A DNA stretch of 64,000 bases from Actinobacteria bacterium IMCC26207 (GTDB taxonomy: Bacteria > Actinomycetota > Acidimicrobiia > Acidimicrobiales > Microtrichaceae). The stretch covers positions 372,001 through 436,000 of the forward strand of contig LCZK01000009.1 in assembly GCA_001025035.1 (NCBI GenBank), given 5' to 3'. Below the pieces are notes generated by a model. It saw only the letters and a list, made by a program, of their open reading frames with translations, searched no databases and was not told the origin of the DNA. The translations under genes were made by a program, and so were the position numbers. Within the stretch, counting starts at the first letter, position 1. Each line of letters opens with the position of its first letter. Below, piece by piece: positions 31,157 to 39,935 of this stretch.

Positions 31157-32400
31157 CTGCCTTCACCGAGTGCTCCGGCCTGACGCAGTGACGCCACTTG
31201 TTCTGCGGTGTAGCCGAGCACCTCTTCGAGGACCTCATCATTGTGCTGGCCTGCAGTTGGTGCGGGCGTGGGATCAACGGGATCCTCGCCCAAGAACTTC
31301 ACCGGGTACGGGATCATGTCTGCGCCATGAGTCTCATATGACATGAACCCAAGCCGGTCGATGAACTGCGGGTCCTGAGCAAGAGTCTCTGGAGTATTCA
31401 CTGGAGCGATTGTGGTGTTGTGCTCACCAGACCAAATCACCCATTCAGCAGTGGTCTTCGTCTTAAAGATCTCGGCCAGAATTTTGCGCAACTCCATATT
31501 GTCTTTTGCGTGATCACCGAACTTTGATCCTGGCCACTTGTCGAAGAGATCCATCCGGTCAACGCCAGCACAGAAGTTCTTCCAGAACTCTTGCTCCGAG
31601 GCCATAAACAAAATGTGCGAGTCAGAGGATTCGTAGATCTGATAGCGAACGCCTGTTGTCATGCCAGCAGTTCCGGGTGCTCGGCGTTCGTAGTTATCGG
31701 CCTTGTTTCCGGTGACTTCTGATTCTGGTCTCTCGTAGGCCTTGAACGTCTCGCTGCGGAGCCAGTCCATCGCAGCAGATGCATCTGATTGAGCAACTTC
31801 CAAGAAGCAACCTTGGCCGGTTTCACGGGCACGGGTCACTCCAGCTAACACACCAAAGGCGGCAAATAGGGGGCCGGCATGAATCCCTACCGATGGGTGT
31901 TCAGGGATAAACGGAAGGCCATCCTCGGTGTAGCCCGGCTTCACCAATCCTGCCCACGTGTCATAGGCGATCCCGTGACTCGGAAGATCGGCGTAGGGCC
32001 CAGTCATTCCGTAACCAGAGATGGTGCAAAAAACAATCCGAGGATTGATTTCCCGCAAGTCCTCAAATCCAAGGCCGCGCTTCGCCAGCGCTCCGGGCCG
32101 CATGGCCTCGATTACTACGTCGGCATCTCGAACCAAGTCACGAAACACGTCCTTGGCTTCTTCTGTCTTCAGGTCCAACGTGAGAGAGCGCTTGCCGCGA
32201 TGGATATGCCAATGCAACAGCGAGGAGTCCTCGATGATGGGCCAGGTCATCTGCCGGATGTAGTCACCTTGTGGCGATTCCACCTTGATGACATCTGCAC
32301 CAAGGTCGGCCAGATGAAGCCCAACGGCGCCGGGCCCTAGGAGTGAAAACTCAATTACTCGAAGGCCCGCTAGCGGTGCTCCGGGTGCTGCTGACTCCAT
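31153..32400 (-). CDS. CaiB/BaiF family CoA-transferase
   Basis: A 415-residue family III CoA-transferase. Visible: GLRVIEFSLLGPGAVGLHLADLGADVIKVE, SLTLDLKTEEAKDVFRDLV (parts), ADVVIEAMRPGALAKRGLGF, and HAGPLFAAFGVLAGVTRARETGQG. The position equivalent to the usual catalytic Asp is not obvious. It heads the operon with FadD3-like ligase and LLM oxidoreductase; AGGAG lies before the ATG, and the TetR-type palindrome is 28-44 nt upstream. Confidence 0.87.
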   Translation of the reverse strand: MESAAPGAPLAGLRVIEFSLLGPGAVGLHLADLGADVIKVESPQGDYIRQMTWPIIEDSSLLHWHIHRGKRSLTLDLKTEEAKDVFRDLVRDADVVIEAMRPGALAKRGLGFEDLREINPRIVFCTISGYGMTGPYADLPSHGIAYDTWAGLVKPGYTEDGLPFIPEHPSVGIHAGPLFAAFGVLAGVTRARETGQGCFLEVAQSDASAAMDWLRSETFKAYERPESEVTGNKADNYERRAPGTAGMTTGVRYQIYESSDSHILFMASEQEFWKNFCAGVDRMDLFDKWPGSKFGDHAKDNMELRKILAEIFKTKTTAEWVIWSGEHNTTIAPVNTPETLAQDPQFIDRLGFMSYETHGADMIPYPVKFLGEDPVDPTPAPTAGQHNDEVLEEVLGYTAEQVASLRQAGALGEGR

Positions 32401-32427
32401 GACTACTCCTGTTTCAGTTCAGTTGTT

Positions 32428-32444
32428 TCTGACGGGTCGTCAGA
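32428..32444. promoter_or_regulatory. TetR-type operator, TCTGACG-GGT-CGTCAGA
   Basis: Perfect 7-bp arms with a 3-bp centre, 28-44 nt before the CoA-transferase start at 32400. It matches the palindrome at 27264-27282 in every arm base, so the two operons probably share one repressor. Confidence 0.65.
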
Positions 32445-32464
32445 TAGTAGGCGCAGTCAGCGGA

Positions 32465-33304
32465 TTAGAGAACCCAGCGACCACCATCAGTGGGTCGCTT
32501 CCAACCAGAGGAGGCAAGAGTTCCGCCATCCACGTGCACGGTGGTGCCAGTCACGAACTTACTCATCGGACCAGCCAGCCAGACCGCCGCAGCGGCAACA
32601 TCGCCAGCGTGGCCTTCTTCTGGCCACGGAGTCTTGGCCCATGGCGTGCCCTCTAGTGCTTCAGAATCTGCAATCAGCCACCCATCCCCTGGGGTTGGAA
32701 TCATGTCAGGTGCAATTGCGTTCACTCTGATCTTCTGGCTTGCGAGTTCAAGAGCCAGAGTGCGAGTCATATTGGCAACTGCTGCCTTCATGGCTGAGTA
32801 AATGCCAAACCCCGGGCCGGCGCGATGAGCCTCGACCGAGGTGATGTTGATGATCGACGCCCCACCTGCAGCCGGTCCGCCCGCTGCTGCACCCGCGGCA
32901 AGTAGGGGAACGCAACAGCGCGTCACTTCTACAACCTGAGTGAAGTTCTCTGCAATCAGGGCTGCCTGCCCTTTGGTGTTCACATCCATGACCGGCGCAT
33001 AAAACCCGCCACCGGCGTTATTGACCAGAATGTCGAGGTGGTCCCATTGCTCACCCAGATCCTGCACCCAGGCCTCGACCACCTCGGTATCTCGGACGTC
33101 AAGCACTGCGCTCGGCGCAAGCTTGCCGAGCGCAACAATCTCGGCAACGGTCTCTGCAAGTTCCTCGCCTAGGCGATCACACACAGCAACATCTGCTCCA
33201 AAACGAGCTAGGGCCAGCGCCGTAGCCCGACCGATTCCTCTTGCGGCGCCCGTGACTAGTGCAGTGCGGCCAGTGAGAAGAATGGACTGAGGATTTGGTT
33301 CCAT
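32465..33304 (-). CDS. Short-chain dehydrogenase/reductase (SDR)
   Basis: A 279-residue SDR: ALVTGAARGIGRATALALAR is the cofactor motif (TGAARGIG), VNNAGGGFY the NAG motif, then ITSVEAH with the Ser and YSAMKAAVANM with the Tyr/Lys pair. It ends DGGTLASSGW. It should be a functional NAD(P)-dependent enzyme. The promoter region is shared with the divergent acyl-CoA ligase gene (27 bp between starts). The substrate is likely a hydroxy- or ketoacyl-CoA given the region. Confidence 0.9.
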   Translation of the reverse strand: MEPNPQSILLTGRTALVTGAARGIGRATALALARFGADVAVCDRLGEELAETVAEIVALGKLAPSAVLDVRDTEVVEAWVQDLGEQWDHLDILVNNAGGGFYAPVMDVNTKGQAALIAENFTQVVEVTRCCVPLLAAGAAAGGPAAGGASIINITSVEAHRAGPGFGIYSAMKAAVANMTRTLALELASQKIRVNAIAPDMIPTPGDGWLIADSEALEGTPWAKTPWPEEGHAGDVAAAAVWLAGPMSKFVTGTTVHVDGGTLASSGWKRPTDGGRWVL

Positions 33305-33331
33305 AGTCTCTGGACCATAGCGGGAGACGCC

Positions 33332-34918
33332 GTGACAAAGGGCCGGTGCCCTACGATCAGGGCCGTGCTCAGTGAGATTGCCCGTGAGGCTGGCCTACGA
33401 TTTGGCGATCGAGCAGTGGTTGTCGCAGCCGACGGGGTCCTGACGTATGAGGAACTCGACCGTGCTGCTGATGCGCTTGCAGTACAACTTTCACAGCGTG
33501 GAGTTGCCCGCGGCGACCGTGTTGGATTGCTACTTCCCTCTGGCGGCGATTGGGTCGTGGCCGCAGTAGCAGTTTCTCGACTCGGCGCAGTTTTTGCGGG
33601 AATCAGTCCGACCTTGTCCGTGCCTGAGCGGGCAACTTTGATCTCGCTGCTCGGGGCGCGTCTGACGCTGACCGACCCGACGTTGCTCGACGGACTACCC
33701 CTTCGGGCAGAGATCGCAGTGATGAAACCTGGATCGCGCGCAATTGACTCGGCCGCACTTGAGCCAGCCGCAGTTGAGCCAGCCGCTAGCGCTCTTTCTA
33801 GCCCTGCGGCAGATCACGTAGCGGCAGATCATGTAGCAGCAGAGAATGATGCGGCAGTGATCTGCTTTACCTCGGGCACGACTGGTCAACCCAAGGCCGC
33901 CGTGTATTGCATCTCGCAGCTTCGAGGCATTCAGAGCATTGACCTTGGGCCGGGGGCTGAGCAACGCTGGGGTGGCGGATCTCCCATGTTGGCCTCAACT
34001 CAGTTTGCGCATGTCGGGATGTCCACCAAGTTGCCTTGGTATCTGCGCTTGGGCAATACCTTGCACGTGATGCCAAGGTGGAGGGCAGAGGATGCGCTTC
34101 AGCTTGTGGCCCAGCACCGCATCTCCACTCTGGGAGTGGTTGCACCTCAGCTTGCACTCATGCTGCGCTCCCCACTGATGGATTCCCTTGACCTCAGTTG
34201 CGTGACTTCGATTATTGCTGGTGGCGCCGCTTCTGCACCCTCACTAGTTCGTGAGGCAAGAGAGCGCTTTGGTGCCGGCTACTCGATTCGTTACTCCTCT
34301 ACAGAATCGGGCGGGGTGGGCATAGCAACTGCCTTTGACTCCCCCGAAGAGGACGGGTTGCAAACAGTTGGCATTGCCCGGCCTGGGGTTGAGGTACGCA
34401 TTGCCGACGAGCAGGATGTACCCCTGCAAACCGGTCAAGTTGGGGAGCTGCAGCTGAGATCGGCTGCAGTCATGCAGCACTACTGGAACGACCCAAGTGC
34501 AACTCATTCTGCGCTCACAGCAGATCGATGGTTGCGAACCGGCGACCTTGGCAGCATGGATTCCACTGGCCGGGTCATGCTGGCAGGCAGAAGAAGCGAG
34601 ATGTACATCCGCGGTGGGTACAACGTGTTTCCATCCGAAGTTGAAGCTGCACTTCTGGAGCACCCGGGAGTGATTTCGGCAGTTGTGGTTCCGTACCCTG
34701 ATGAGATTCTGGGCGAGCTTGGACTCGCAATGATCTGCGTTCAAGACCCCGAGCGGCCGCCCACACTCGAGGAACTGCGAGAGCACGGCAGCCACCTGAT
34801 CGCAAAGTACAAGCTTCCCGACATGGTGGTAATCGCTCAGAGTTTGCCGTTGACTACAGCCCAGAAACTTGACCGAGCGGCCGCACAAACAATGGCTATG
34901 AAGTTGCTTGAGGCCTGA
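33332..34918 (+). CDS. Class I adenylate-forming acyl-CoA ligase
   Basis: A 528-residue AMP-forming ligase: VICFTSGTTGQPKAAV (about 177-191) is the P-loop, SSTESGGVG the A5 motif, WLRTGDLGSMDSTGR the hinge-side Asp, RGGYNVFPSEVEAALLEHPG the A8 region, and LPLTTAQKLDR carries the C-terminal Lys. Before the P-loop is an insertion of Ala-rich 15-bp repeats (LEPAAVEPAA and ADHVAADHVAAEND). I kept the GTG at 33332 because GGGAG lies at a good distance; GTG at 33365 is possible. Downstream it overlaps the prepilin peptidase start by 1 nt. Confidence 0.88.
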   Translation: MTKGRCPTIRAVLSEIAREAGLRFGDRAVVVAADGVLTYEELDRAADALAVQLSQRGVARGDRVGLLLPSGGDWVVAAVAVSRLGAVFAGISPTLSVPERATLISLLGARLTLTDPTLLDGLPLRAEIAVMKPGSRAIDSAALEPAAVEPAASALSSPAADHVAADHVAAENDAAVICFTSGTTGQPKAAVYCISQLRGIQSIDLGPGAEQRWGGGSPMLASTQFAHVGMSTKLPWYLRLGNTLHVMPRWRAEDALQLVAQHRISTLGVVAPQLALMLRSPLMDSLDLSCVTSIIAGGAASAPSLVREARERFGAGYSIRYSSTESGGVGIATAFDSPEEDGLQTVGIARPGVEVRIADEQDVPLQTGQVGELQLRSAAVMQHYWNDPSATHSALTADRWLRTGDLGSMDSTGRVMLAGRRSEMYIRGGYNVFPSEVEAALLEHPGVISAVVVPYPDEILGELGLAMICVQDPERPPTLEELREHGSHLIAKYKLPDMVVIAQSLPLTTAQKLDRAAAQTMAMKLLEA

Positions 34919-35733
34919 TGCAAGCCATTCTGCTTGGCCTTTTCGGAGTTCTCGTAGCCTGGATCATGACGCTGCCGCTTCACCGATTCAAAGAACTTCG
35001 GCCGCTCACTCCGCGAGACGTTGGCTCCGAGGATGCAACCGCTACAACAGCAGCAGTTCCCATCCGAGCGGTGTACCGACAAGCCATCTGCCCCAGTTGT
35101 CATCATGTCTGCAGAGCATCAGACGCTGTTCCAGTGCTCAGTTGGATTCGTGGCTGCCCTGGCTGCGGCCGACGGTTTCCGTGGACTGTTCCGCTTGTGC
35201 AGGTCGGGGTTCCTGCTGCACTACTCCTAACTTGGGTCTTACTCGGGAACAGCATCGAGAACGGCTGGGTGACGCTTCCCTATTTGTGGCTTGTTCTGAT
35301 CCTGGCGGCCATCTCGGTTGTAGATCTGAGGATCTGGCTCATTCCGTACTGGATGCCATGGCTTGGGGCATCGGTGGGATTGGTGCTGATCAGCGCAGTC
35401 TCTATTGGACTCGGTGATCCGAGCCAAATTTTGTACGCGCTAGGGGGAGCCGCCGGAGCCTTTTTACTGTTCTTTCTGCTCTGGCTGATCGCCCCCGGCA
35501 AGCTGGGCTTCGGAGATGTTCGCATGGCGCTGCTTCTGGGTATGTTCTTGGCCTGGCTCCACCCACTCCTACCCATCTACGGGCTGCTCTTTGGCAGCCT
35601 CTTTGGATTACTCATGGGCGTGGTCGCTCTGCTGACCCGCAAGGACAGTCGGTTCCCGTTTGGGCCGGCACTAGCACTCGGTGCGATGTGCGCTATTTGG
35701 TTTCACGAAGCACTTCTGCAGACCCTGCTGTAG
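34918..35733 (+). CDS. Prepilin peptidase (A24 family)
   Basis: A 271-residue membrane aspartyl protease. The cytosolic N-terminal loop carries CPSCHHV and CPGCGRRF, a zinc-binding CxxC pair as in PilD. The two catalytic Asp are in VVDLRIWLIP and LGFGDVRMA (GxGD). About eight membrane helices. It removes leader peptides of type IV or Flp pilins. Pilin genes are not in the window except an SAF-domain (RcpC/CpaB-like) gene at 48686. ATG start shares a base with the ligase stop (TGATG). The stop is followed by a 17-bp duplication. Confidence 0.9.
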   Translation: MQAILLGLFGVLVAWIMTLPLHRFKELRPLTPRDVGSEDATATTAAVPIRAVYRQAICPSCHHVCRASDAVPVLSWIRGCPGCGRRFPWTVPLVQVGVPAALLLTWVLLGNSIENGWVTLPYLWLVLILAAISVVDLRIWLIPYWMPWLGASVGLVLISAVSIGLGDPSQILYALGGAAGAFLLFFLLWLIAPGKLGFGDVRMALLLGMFLAWLHPLLPIYGLLFGSLFGLLMGVVALLTRKDSRFPFGPALALGAMCAIWFHEALLQTLL

Positions 35734-35734
35734 A

Positions 35735-35768
35735 GATCACACCGCTGCATAGATCACACCGCTGTAGG
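35735..35768. repeat. 17-bp tandem duplication after the prepilin peptidase stop
   Basis: GATCACACCGCTGCATA (35735-35751) and GATCACACCGCTGTAGG (35752-35768). The array starts right after the TAG stop (35731-35733) and lies between two convergent genes. Confidence 0.85.
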
Positions 35769-35774
35769 CCGCGA

Positions 35775-36869
35775 CTAGCCCTTCGGCTTGGCAGTAGAAG
35801 TTGTGCTCGTAGATCCTGCACTTGCGTCGGGGCTTGAGCCGTAGAGGCCTGTCAACGTTGGTACCAGATTATCCATGACTAGATTCATGCACTTCACGCT
35901 CAGGTGGACACCGTCCCCTGCGTAACAGCGAGCAGTAGTTCCGTCGGGCAGGGTGATGTAATCGGCAAAGTTGCCATCAGGTCCGGCAACGAGTTTTGCC
36001 ACATCAAAGTATGAAACCCAGGGCCGAGTCTTGGCCTCTTCTTGGGCGATGCGGTTGCCAGTCTGCACAGCCTGCTGAATGTCAGGATTACCGACATTGG
36101 GTTCGCCTACCCATATCAGGCGACGGCCCTGGCCTTGATTGAGGTCCATGATCCCTGCGATCCGGGCGCGGTACTGGTCTTCCCATTCGGCGGATCCATA
36201 TTGAGCAACCACGGTGCCGTCGCCTTCAAGAATGGACTGCCCATCGTTGGCACCCACCATAAACAGCGTCACCTCTGGAGCGTCCGTTGCAACAATCTCT
36301 TGCATCCGAGCACCCCAGTTGAAGTAGTCGGAGCGCGCCAGCCCAGTCGAGACTTTGCCGTAGTTCGTGATGCTGAGTTCGGGAATATCGGTCACTGAGG
36401 ACTTCAACATGTCGCCCAAGGCCTTGGCTGTGGAGTCTCCAGCCACAACGACGTTGAGCGGGGTGGCTGCAGTTGGCACTCGAACAGGCGGCAGCGTGGT
36501 GGTTGTCACTGCCGTTTCTGGCGCCGGCTTCTTGGTATCTGGGAATTCAAAGTCAGCGTTTTTTTGTTCAACCCCAAGTTGCTGCGCCGCCCAGTCATAG
36601 GGTCGATTCAATGAAACCAGGTTGGTCAACCGATCGATGACCCCAGAGGTTGTAACAGCCACTGAACGCTGCCAGCCCAACGGCATTCCCTCGGCCGATG
36701 CAACCATGTTTCCCGAAGCAAGAACTACAAAAACGATCAGAGCGATGACGAGCCCCTTCCAAACAGTCTCTGCTGATTGGGTGCGGCGAACGCGACGGGG
36801 TCGCCGCCGCGCTTGTTGGTTTGATCGCTGCTGAGTTGATCTCTGTTGGTTTGATCGCTGTTGAGTCAT
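35775..36869 (-). CDS. Membrane-anchored SGNH hydrolase (DUF459), O-acetylation partner of the MBOAT protein
   Basis: A 364-residue protein. The N terminus is a basic Gln/Arg/Ser repeat (QQRSNQQ, three imperfect copies), then one membrane helix, then an extracytoplasmic SGNH domain: block I AGDSTAKALG (about 148), block III MVGANDGQS, and the catalytic DGVHLS. A Ser/Thr tail closes it. DUF459 proteins sit beside MBOAT proteins, the pair acting like AlgJ/AlgX with AlgI: acetyl groups are moved across the membrane and onto a polysaccharide. The start overlaps the MBOAT stop by 1 nt. Confidence 0.87.
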   Translation of the reverse strand: MTQQRSNQQRSTQQRSNQQARRRPRRVRRTQSAETVWKGLVIALIVFVVLASGNMVASAEGMPLGWQRSVAVTTSGVIDRLTNLVSLNRPYDWAAQQLGVEQKNADFEFPDTKKPAPETAVTTTTLPPVRVPTAATPLNVVVAGDSTAKALGDMLKSSVTDIPELSITNYGKVSTGLARSDYFNWGARMQEIVATDAPEVTLFMVGANDGQSILEGDGTVVAQYGSAEWEDQYRARIAGIMDLNQGQGRRLIWVGEPNVGNPDIQQAVQTGNRIAQEEAKTRPWVSYFDVAKLVAGPDGNFADYITLPDGTTARCYAGDGVHLSVKCMNLVMDNLVPTLTGLYGSSPDASAGSTSTTSTAKPKG

Positions 36870-38365
36870 TAGAAATTGAAATAGATGAACGGGGCAACAC
36901 CCTGCGGGCCAAGCAGGTTGATTACCAAAAGGAATACCCCAATGCCGATAGCCATCACGATGGGAGGAAGTTGCGAAGCCCGATACTCAAGGGCATCGCC
37001 GATTCGACGGGGAATGAACTGTCCGATCATGCCAACAAATATTGCCAGCAAAACCATCGGGGTAACCAGAGTTCCAACTCCCCAATTACTTATCAGGCTC
37101 CAGAAGTACTCGAGTGCACCGGTGACAGAGGTGGAGCGGAAGAAGATCCAGCCAATCACAACAAAGTGAAACACCAGGAGCCGAGCCAGCCAAGGGTTCA
37201 TCGTTTCGGTCGACACAACAGTCGGAGTTGGTCGCTGCATCACTCGAGTCTCGTCGGGGTTCTCGTGAACTCCGCCCCCTGAGTCCTCGACTAGTTCAGC
37301 CCGCTGTTCAACTCGAACGGCGTGTTGTCGCTCCAGAACAAGGCCGATCCCCTGATAGGCACCCCAGATGATGAAGGTCCAGCTCGCACCGTGCCAGAGG
37401 CCGCCAAAGAGCATGGTGAGGAACAGATTTCTGTACTCGGCACTTGGGCCTCCACGGTTGCCACCGAGTGGAATGTAGAGATAGTCGCGGAGCCAACGTG
37501 AGAGCGTCATATGCCAGCGGCGCCAAAAGTCCTGGATGCTTCGAGCCGAGTACGGCTGGTCGAAGTTGTCAGGAAATTTCACGCCCATGAGCAGGGCGAT
37601 GCCGATTGCAATATCGGTATAGCCAGAAAAGTCTGCGTAGATCTGAACTGCGTAGGCCCAAGCACCGACTAGTAGTTCCCAGTTTCGGAACTGTCCCGGA
37701 GCGACAAAGACTGGATCAACAATGGCGGTTGCCAAAAAGTTGGCGATCACTACCTTCTTGAAGAGTCCCCGGCAAATCAACCGGGCGGCACGGGTTACAT
37801 CTACGGTCTGCCCGCTCGGGCGGTGATTCATTTGTGGGACAAATTCCGATACTCGAACAATTGGTCCTGCTACGAGGTGCGGAAAGAATGAGAGGTAGAC
37901 CGCAAAGTCCAGCAAAGCGACTGTGTCCTGGTGGCGACGAAACACGTCCACCACGTAACTGATTGCGCAGAAAGTAAAGAAGGACACTCCGATGGGAAGT
38001 GCCACTTTGATGAGCATGGGGGTAGCCGCAAGCCCAAGGGGTTCGAGCACGGTGAGCGCTGATTCCACAAAGAAGCCGTAGTACTTGAAGAACCCCAAAA
38101 CAATCAGGTTTAACCCAACCGCACAGAGCATCCAGCGCTTGCGATTCACATCATTGCGAGCCCGAAACACTGCTTGGGCAAGTACCCAGTTGCCAACGGT
38201 GGACCCTGCCAGCAAAAAGCAGAACCTCCAGTCAGCCCAGCCGTAGAACACGTAGCTGGCCCCGAGAACAAACAGTTTCCAGTCTGTGGGTCGATCGTTC
38301 AGCTTCCAGCTCACTCCGAGCACGACGACGAAGAACAACGCGAACGTCATCGTTGGAAAGAGCAC
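36869..38365 (-). CDS. MBOAT family O-acyltransferase (AlgI-like)
   Basis: A 498-residue polytopic protein. The family core is visible: LPIGVSFFTFCAISYVVDVFR, HFPHLVAGPIVR-type FFPHLVAGPIVRVSEF, YSARSIQDFWRRWHMTLSRWLRDYLYIPLGGNRGG (split here as SIQDFWRRWHMTLSRWL and DYLYIPLGGN), and the catalytic His in MLFGGLWHGASWTF. It passes acyl groups through the membrane to the SGNH partner encoded next. GTG start behind AGGAGG. The acceptor, probably a cell-surface glycan, is not known. Confidence 0.92.
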   Translation of the reverse strand: MLFPTMTFALFFVVVLGVSWKLNDRPTDWKLFVLGASYVFYGWADWRFCFLLAGSTVGNWVLAQAVFRARNDVNRKRWMLCAVGLNLIVLGFFKYYGFFVESALTVLEPLGLAATPMLIKVALPIGVSFFTFCAISYVVDVFRRHQDTVALLDFAVYLSFFPHLVAGPIVRVSEFVPQMNHRPSGQTVDVTRAARLICRGLFKKVVIANFLATAIVDPVFVAPGQFRNWELLVGAWAYAVQIYADFSGYTDIAIGIALLMGVKFPDNFDQPYSARSIQDFWRRWHMTLSRWLRDYLYIPLGGNRGGPSAEYRNLFLTMLFGGLWHGASWTFIIWGAYQGIGLVLERQHAVRVEQRAELVEDSGGGVHENPDETRVMQRPTPTVVSTETMNPWLARLLVFHFVVIGWIFFRSTSVTGALEYFWSLISNWGVGTLVTPMVLLAIFVGMIGQFIPRRIGDALEYRASQLPPIVMAIGIGVFLLVINLLGPQGVAPFIYFNF

Positions 38366-38655
38366 CTCTAGCGCCTCCTCGGCACAAGTTCACTAGGTTC
38401 CTAGCGCACAGGACTTCGCAGGACTCCCCCAGAGGAACCTCGCTGATGAACATTGAATCCTACTGAACTGGCCAACTGGCTGATACCGACGGAGTTTTTG
38501 CCGCTGTGGTATGTCGATTCCTGCGAGCCGCCAAGGAATCGGGAGTAGCTTGGAGAGCCTCAGAGATCCACCTTCATTCGAATGGCTCCAAGACACAGTG
38601 CACTTGCTCCAAGACAACTCACCGCCGCGTTATCCACGTCAGAGGAGAAGCAATC

Positions 38656-38748
38656 GTGACTATCGGGGCAGGTTTGGAATGCGCCGACGAGAATGCCCGA
38701 CTGATCGAGGCAGTCTTTGCCGAACTCGCCGAGCGAGAAGCCTCGTAG
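38656..38748 (+). CDS. Possible 30-residue small protein
   Basis: GTG at 38656 is preceded by AGAGGAGAAG at 6-15 nt, one of the strongest ribosome sites in the area. The predicted peptide is VTIGAGLECADENARLIEAV followed by a short Glu/Ala-rich helix. I do not recognise it. It could also be the tail of a decayed longer gene, since the same frame stays open upstream to 38506. Confidence 0.25.
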   Translation: MTIGAGLECADENARLIEAVFAELAEREAS

Positions 38749-38814
38749 GTTCGCCACCTTGCCATCTAGGTCGATACCAGTTCGGGCAACAACGGGAGCA
38801 TAATGAATGGCAGT

Positions 38815-38835
38815 CATGACTCGCTACGAGTCATG
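38815..38835. promoter_or_regulatory. Perfect 9-bp inverted repeat upstream of the SDR gene
   Basis: CATGACTCG-CTA-CGAGTCATG, 51 nt before the ATG at 38887. It has no T-run, so an operator or mRNA hairpin is more likely than a terminator. Confidence 0.45.
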
Positions 38836-38886
38836 CACGACATTGAGTCCGGCACGTTCAAGATGACCACCCTGTGAGAGAACCCG

Positions 38887-39573
38887 ATGAACTATTTTGC
38901 TAATAAGACCGTTGTGGTACTCGGCGCTACAGGCATCCTCGGCCAACTTACGGCCCACGATCTGAGCGAGCGTGGTGCAGACGTGAGGCTCATTGTTCGA
39001 AGTCCCAATTCACTGGCTTTTGCTCTGCGTGACCTTCCCGTAGCGGTTGCTGACATCACGAAGCGGGACGAAGTCGCAGCGGCCTTGACCGCTGTTTCAC
39101 ATGGGCAATCCGTGGACGGAATCATCAATTGCACGGGCGTCGTAGCTTTCGGCAACTTCAGTGAACTTTCCGATGAGGTTGCGCAAGAAGTGATGGCTGT
39201 TAACGCTCTCGGAGTGATCAACGTCATCTCGCTCGCTACCACGAGTCTCAACCCTGAGGGGTTCCTTGCCTCATTTACTGGTGTCGCCGCCGATATGACG
39301 ATTGCCGGCATGGGGGCTTACTGCGCGTCGAAGGCCGCAGCCAAAACGGCAATGGGTGTGGCTGCGCGAGAACTACGGAGACAGAAGATCAGGGTGCTTG
39401 ACATTCGGGCGCCACACACCGAAACGGGACTCATAACCCGTGCCCTTGAGGGCACGGCCCCAAAGATGCCCGAGGGTCTGCAGCCACAAGCGGTGATTGA
39501 CCGAGTACTCGACGCAATAGCCATGGGCGAAAAGGACCTGCCGGCAGAGGCGTTTGCTGCGCAGAGCAATTGA
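38887..39573 (+). CDS. Short-chain dehydrogenase/reductase (SDR)
   Basis: A 228-residue SDR with VVVLGATGILGQLTAHDL as the cofactor-binding turn, INCTGVVAFG in the NAG position, SFTGVAAD with the Ser/Thr region, and AYCASKAAAKTAM with the Tyr/Lys pair. The GATGILG form of the glycine motif is a little unusual for classical SDRs. It stands alone in a gene-poor region next to a toxin-antitoxin pair and may be part of an accessory patch. Confidence 0.85.
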   Translation: MNYFANKTVVVLGATGILGQLTAHDLSERGADVRLIVRSPNSLAFALRDLPVAVADITKRDEVAAALTAVSHGQSVDGIINCTGVVAFGNFSELSDEVAQEVMAVNALGVINVISLATTSLNPEGFLASFTGVAADMTIAGMGAYCASKAAAKTAMGVAARELRRQKIRVLDIRAPHTETGLITRALEGTAPKMPEGLQPQAVIDRVLDAIAMGEKDLPAEAFAAQSN

Positions 39574-39620
39574 TGCTTTAGGAATGAACTGTGGGGGGGA
39601 CTTGGTCGGGAGGGCGAGAC

Positions 39621-39935
39621 CTAGCAGTCGCTCATCATTCGAAGTGCATGGCATATTTCGGTAGCCCGGATGCCGAGTTCACCGATCTTGGCGGTCAGTG
39701 CTGCACGTTGAATCCGTTGGAGGCTGTCGAAGTTGGCGACGCACTCCGTGGTCAGGCCTTCCTCGGTGCCGAGTTGGATCTCCGTTGGGATTGAACGGAT
39801 GGTCCTCGTAACAGGTGCGACCACTACACCGCTCAAAACCGAGACCGCTTCTGAGCGCGTGACCACCAATACCGGGCGGCGAGCAGATTCGATTTCCGCC
39901 CACCAAATGTCTCCTTGTTGGGGGATCGTCACCAA
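39621..39935 (-). CDS. mazF: MazF/PemK family endoribonuclease toxin
   Basis: A 104-residue toxin of the MazF fold. Matches: QGDIWWAEIE at the start, RRPVLVVTRSEAV with the catalytic Arg, VVVAPVTRTIRSIPTEIQLG, and ECVANFDSLQRI, which carries the conserved Asp-Ser loop. Such toxins cut mRNA at short sites unless bound by antitoxin. The start lies 7 nt inside the end of the upstream antitoxin gene, the standard arrangement. Confidence 0.88.
   Translation of the reverse strand: MVTIPQQGDIWWAEIESARRPVLVVTRSEAVSVLSGVVVAPVTRTIRSIPTEIQLGTEEGLTTECVANFDSLQRIQRAALTAKIGELGIRATEICHALRMMSDC

Larger units (their letters stand above)
38366..38886. other. Gene-poor 521-bp stretch
   Basis: Between the MBOAT start and the SDR gene I see no convincing gene. 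It contains a candidate 30-residue ORF with a good ribosome site (38656-38748) and a perfect 9-bp inverted repeat (38815-38835). A reverse-strand ORF of 85 residues (38560-38817) has no recognisable features. Confidence 0.6.

Noticed and set aside
38560..38817. Reverse-strand 85-aa frame in the gene-poor stretch
   Set aside because: No ribosome site, no domain pattern, and it overlaps a better small frame on the other strand. Left as uncertain non-coding DNA.
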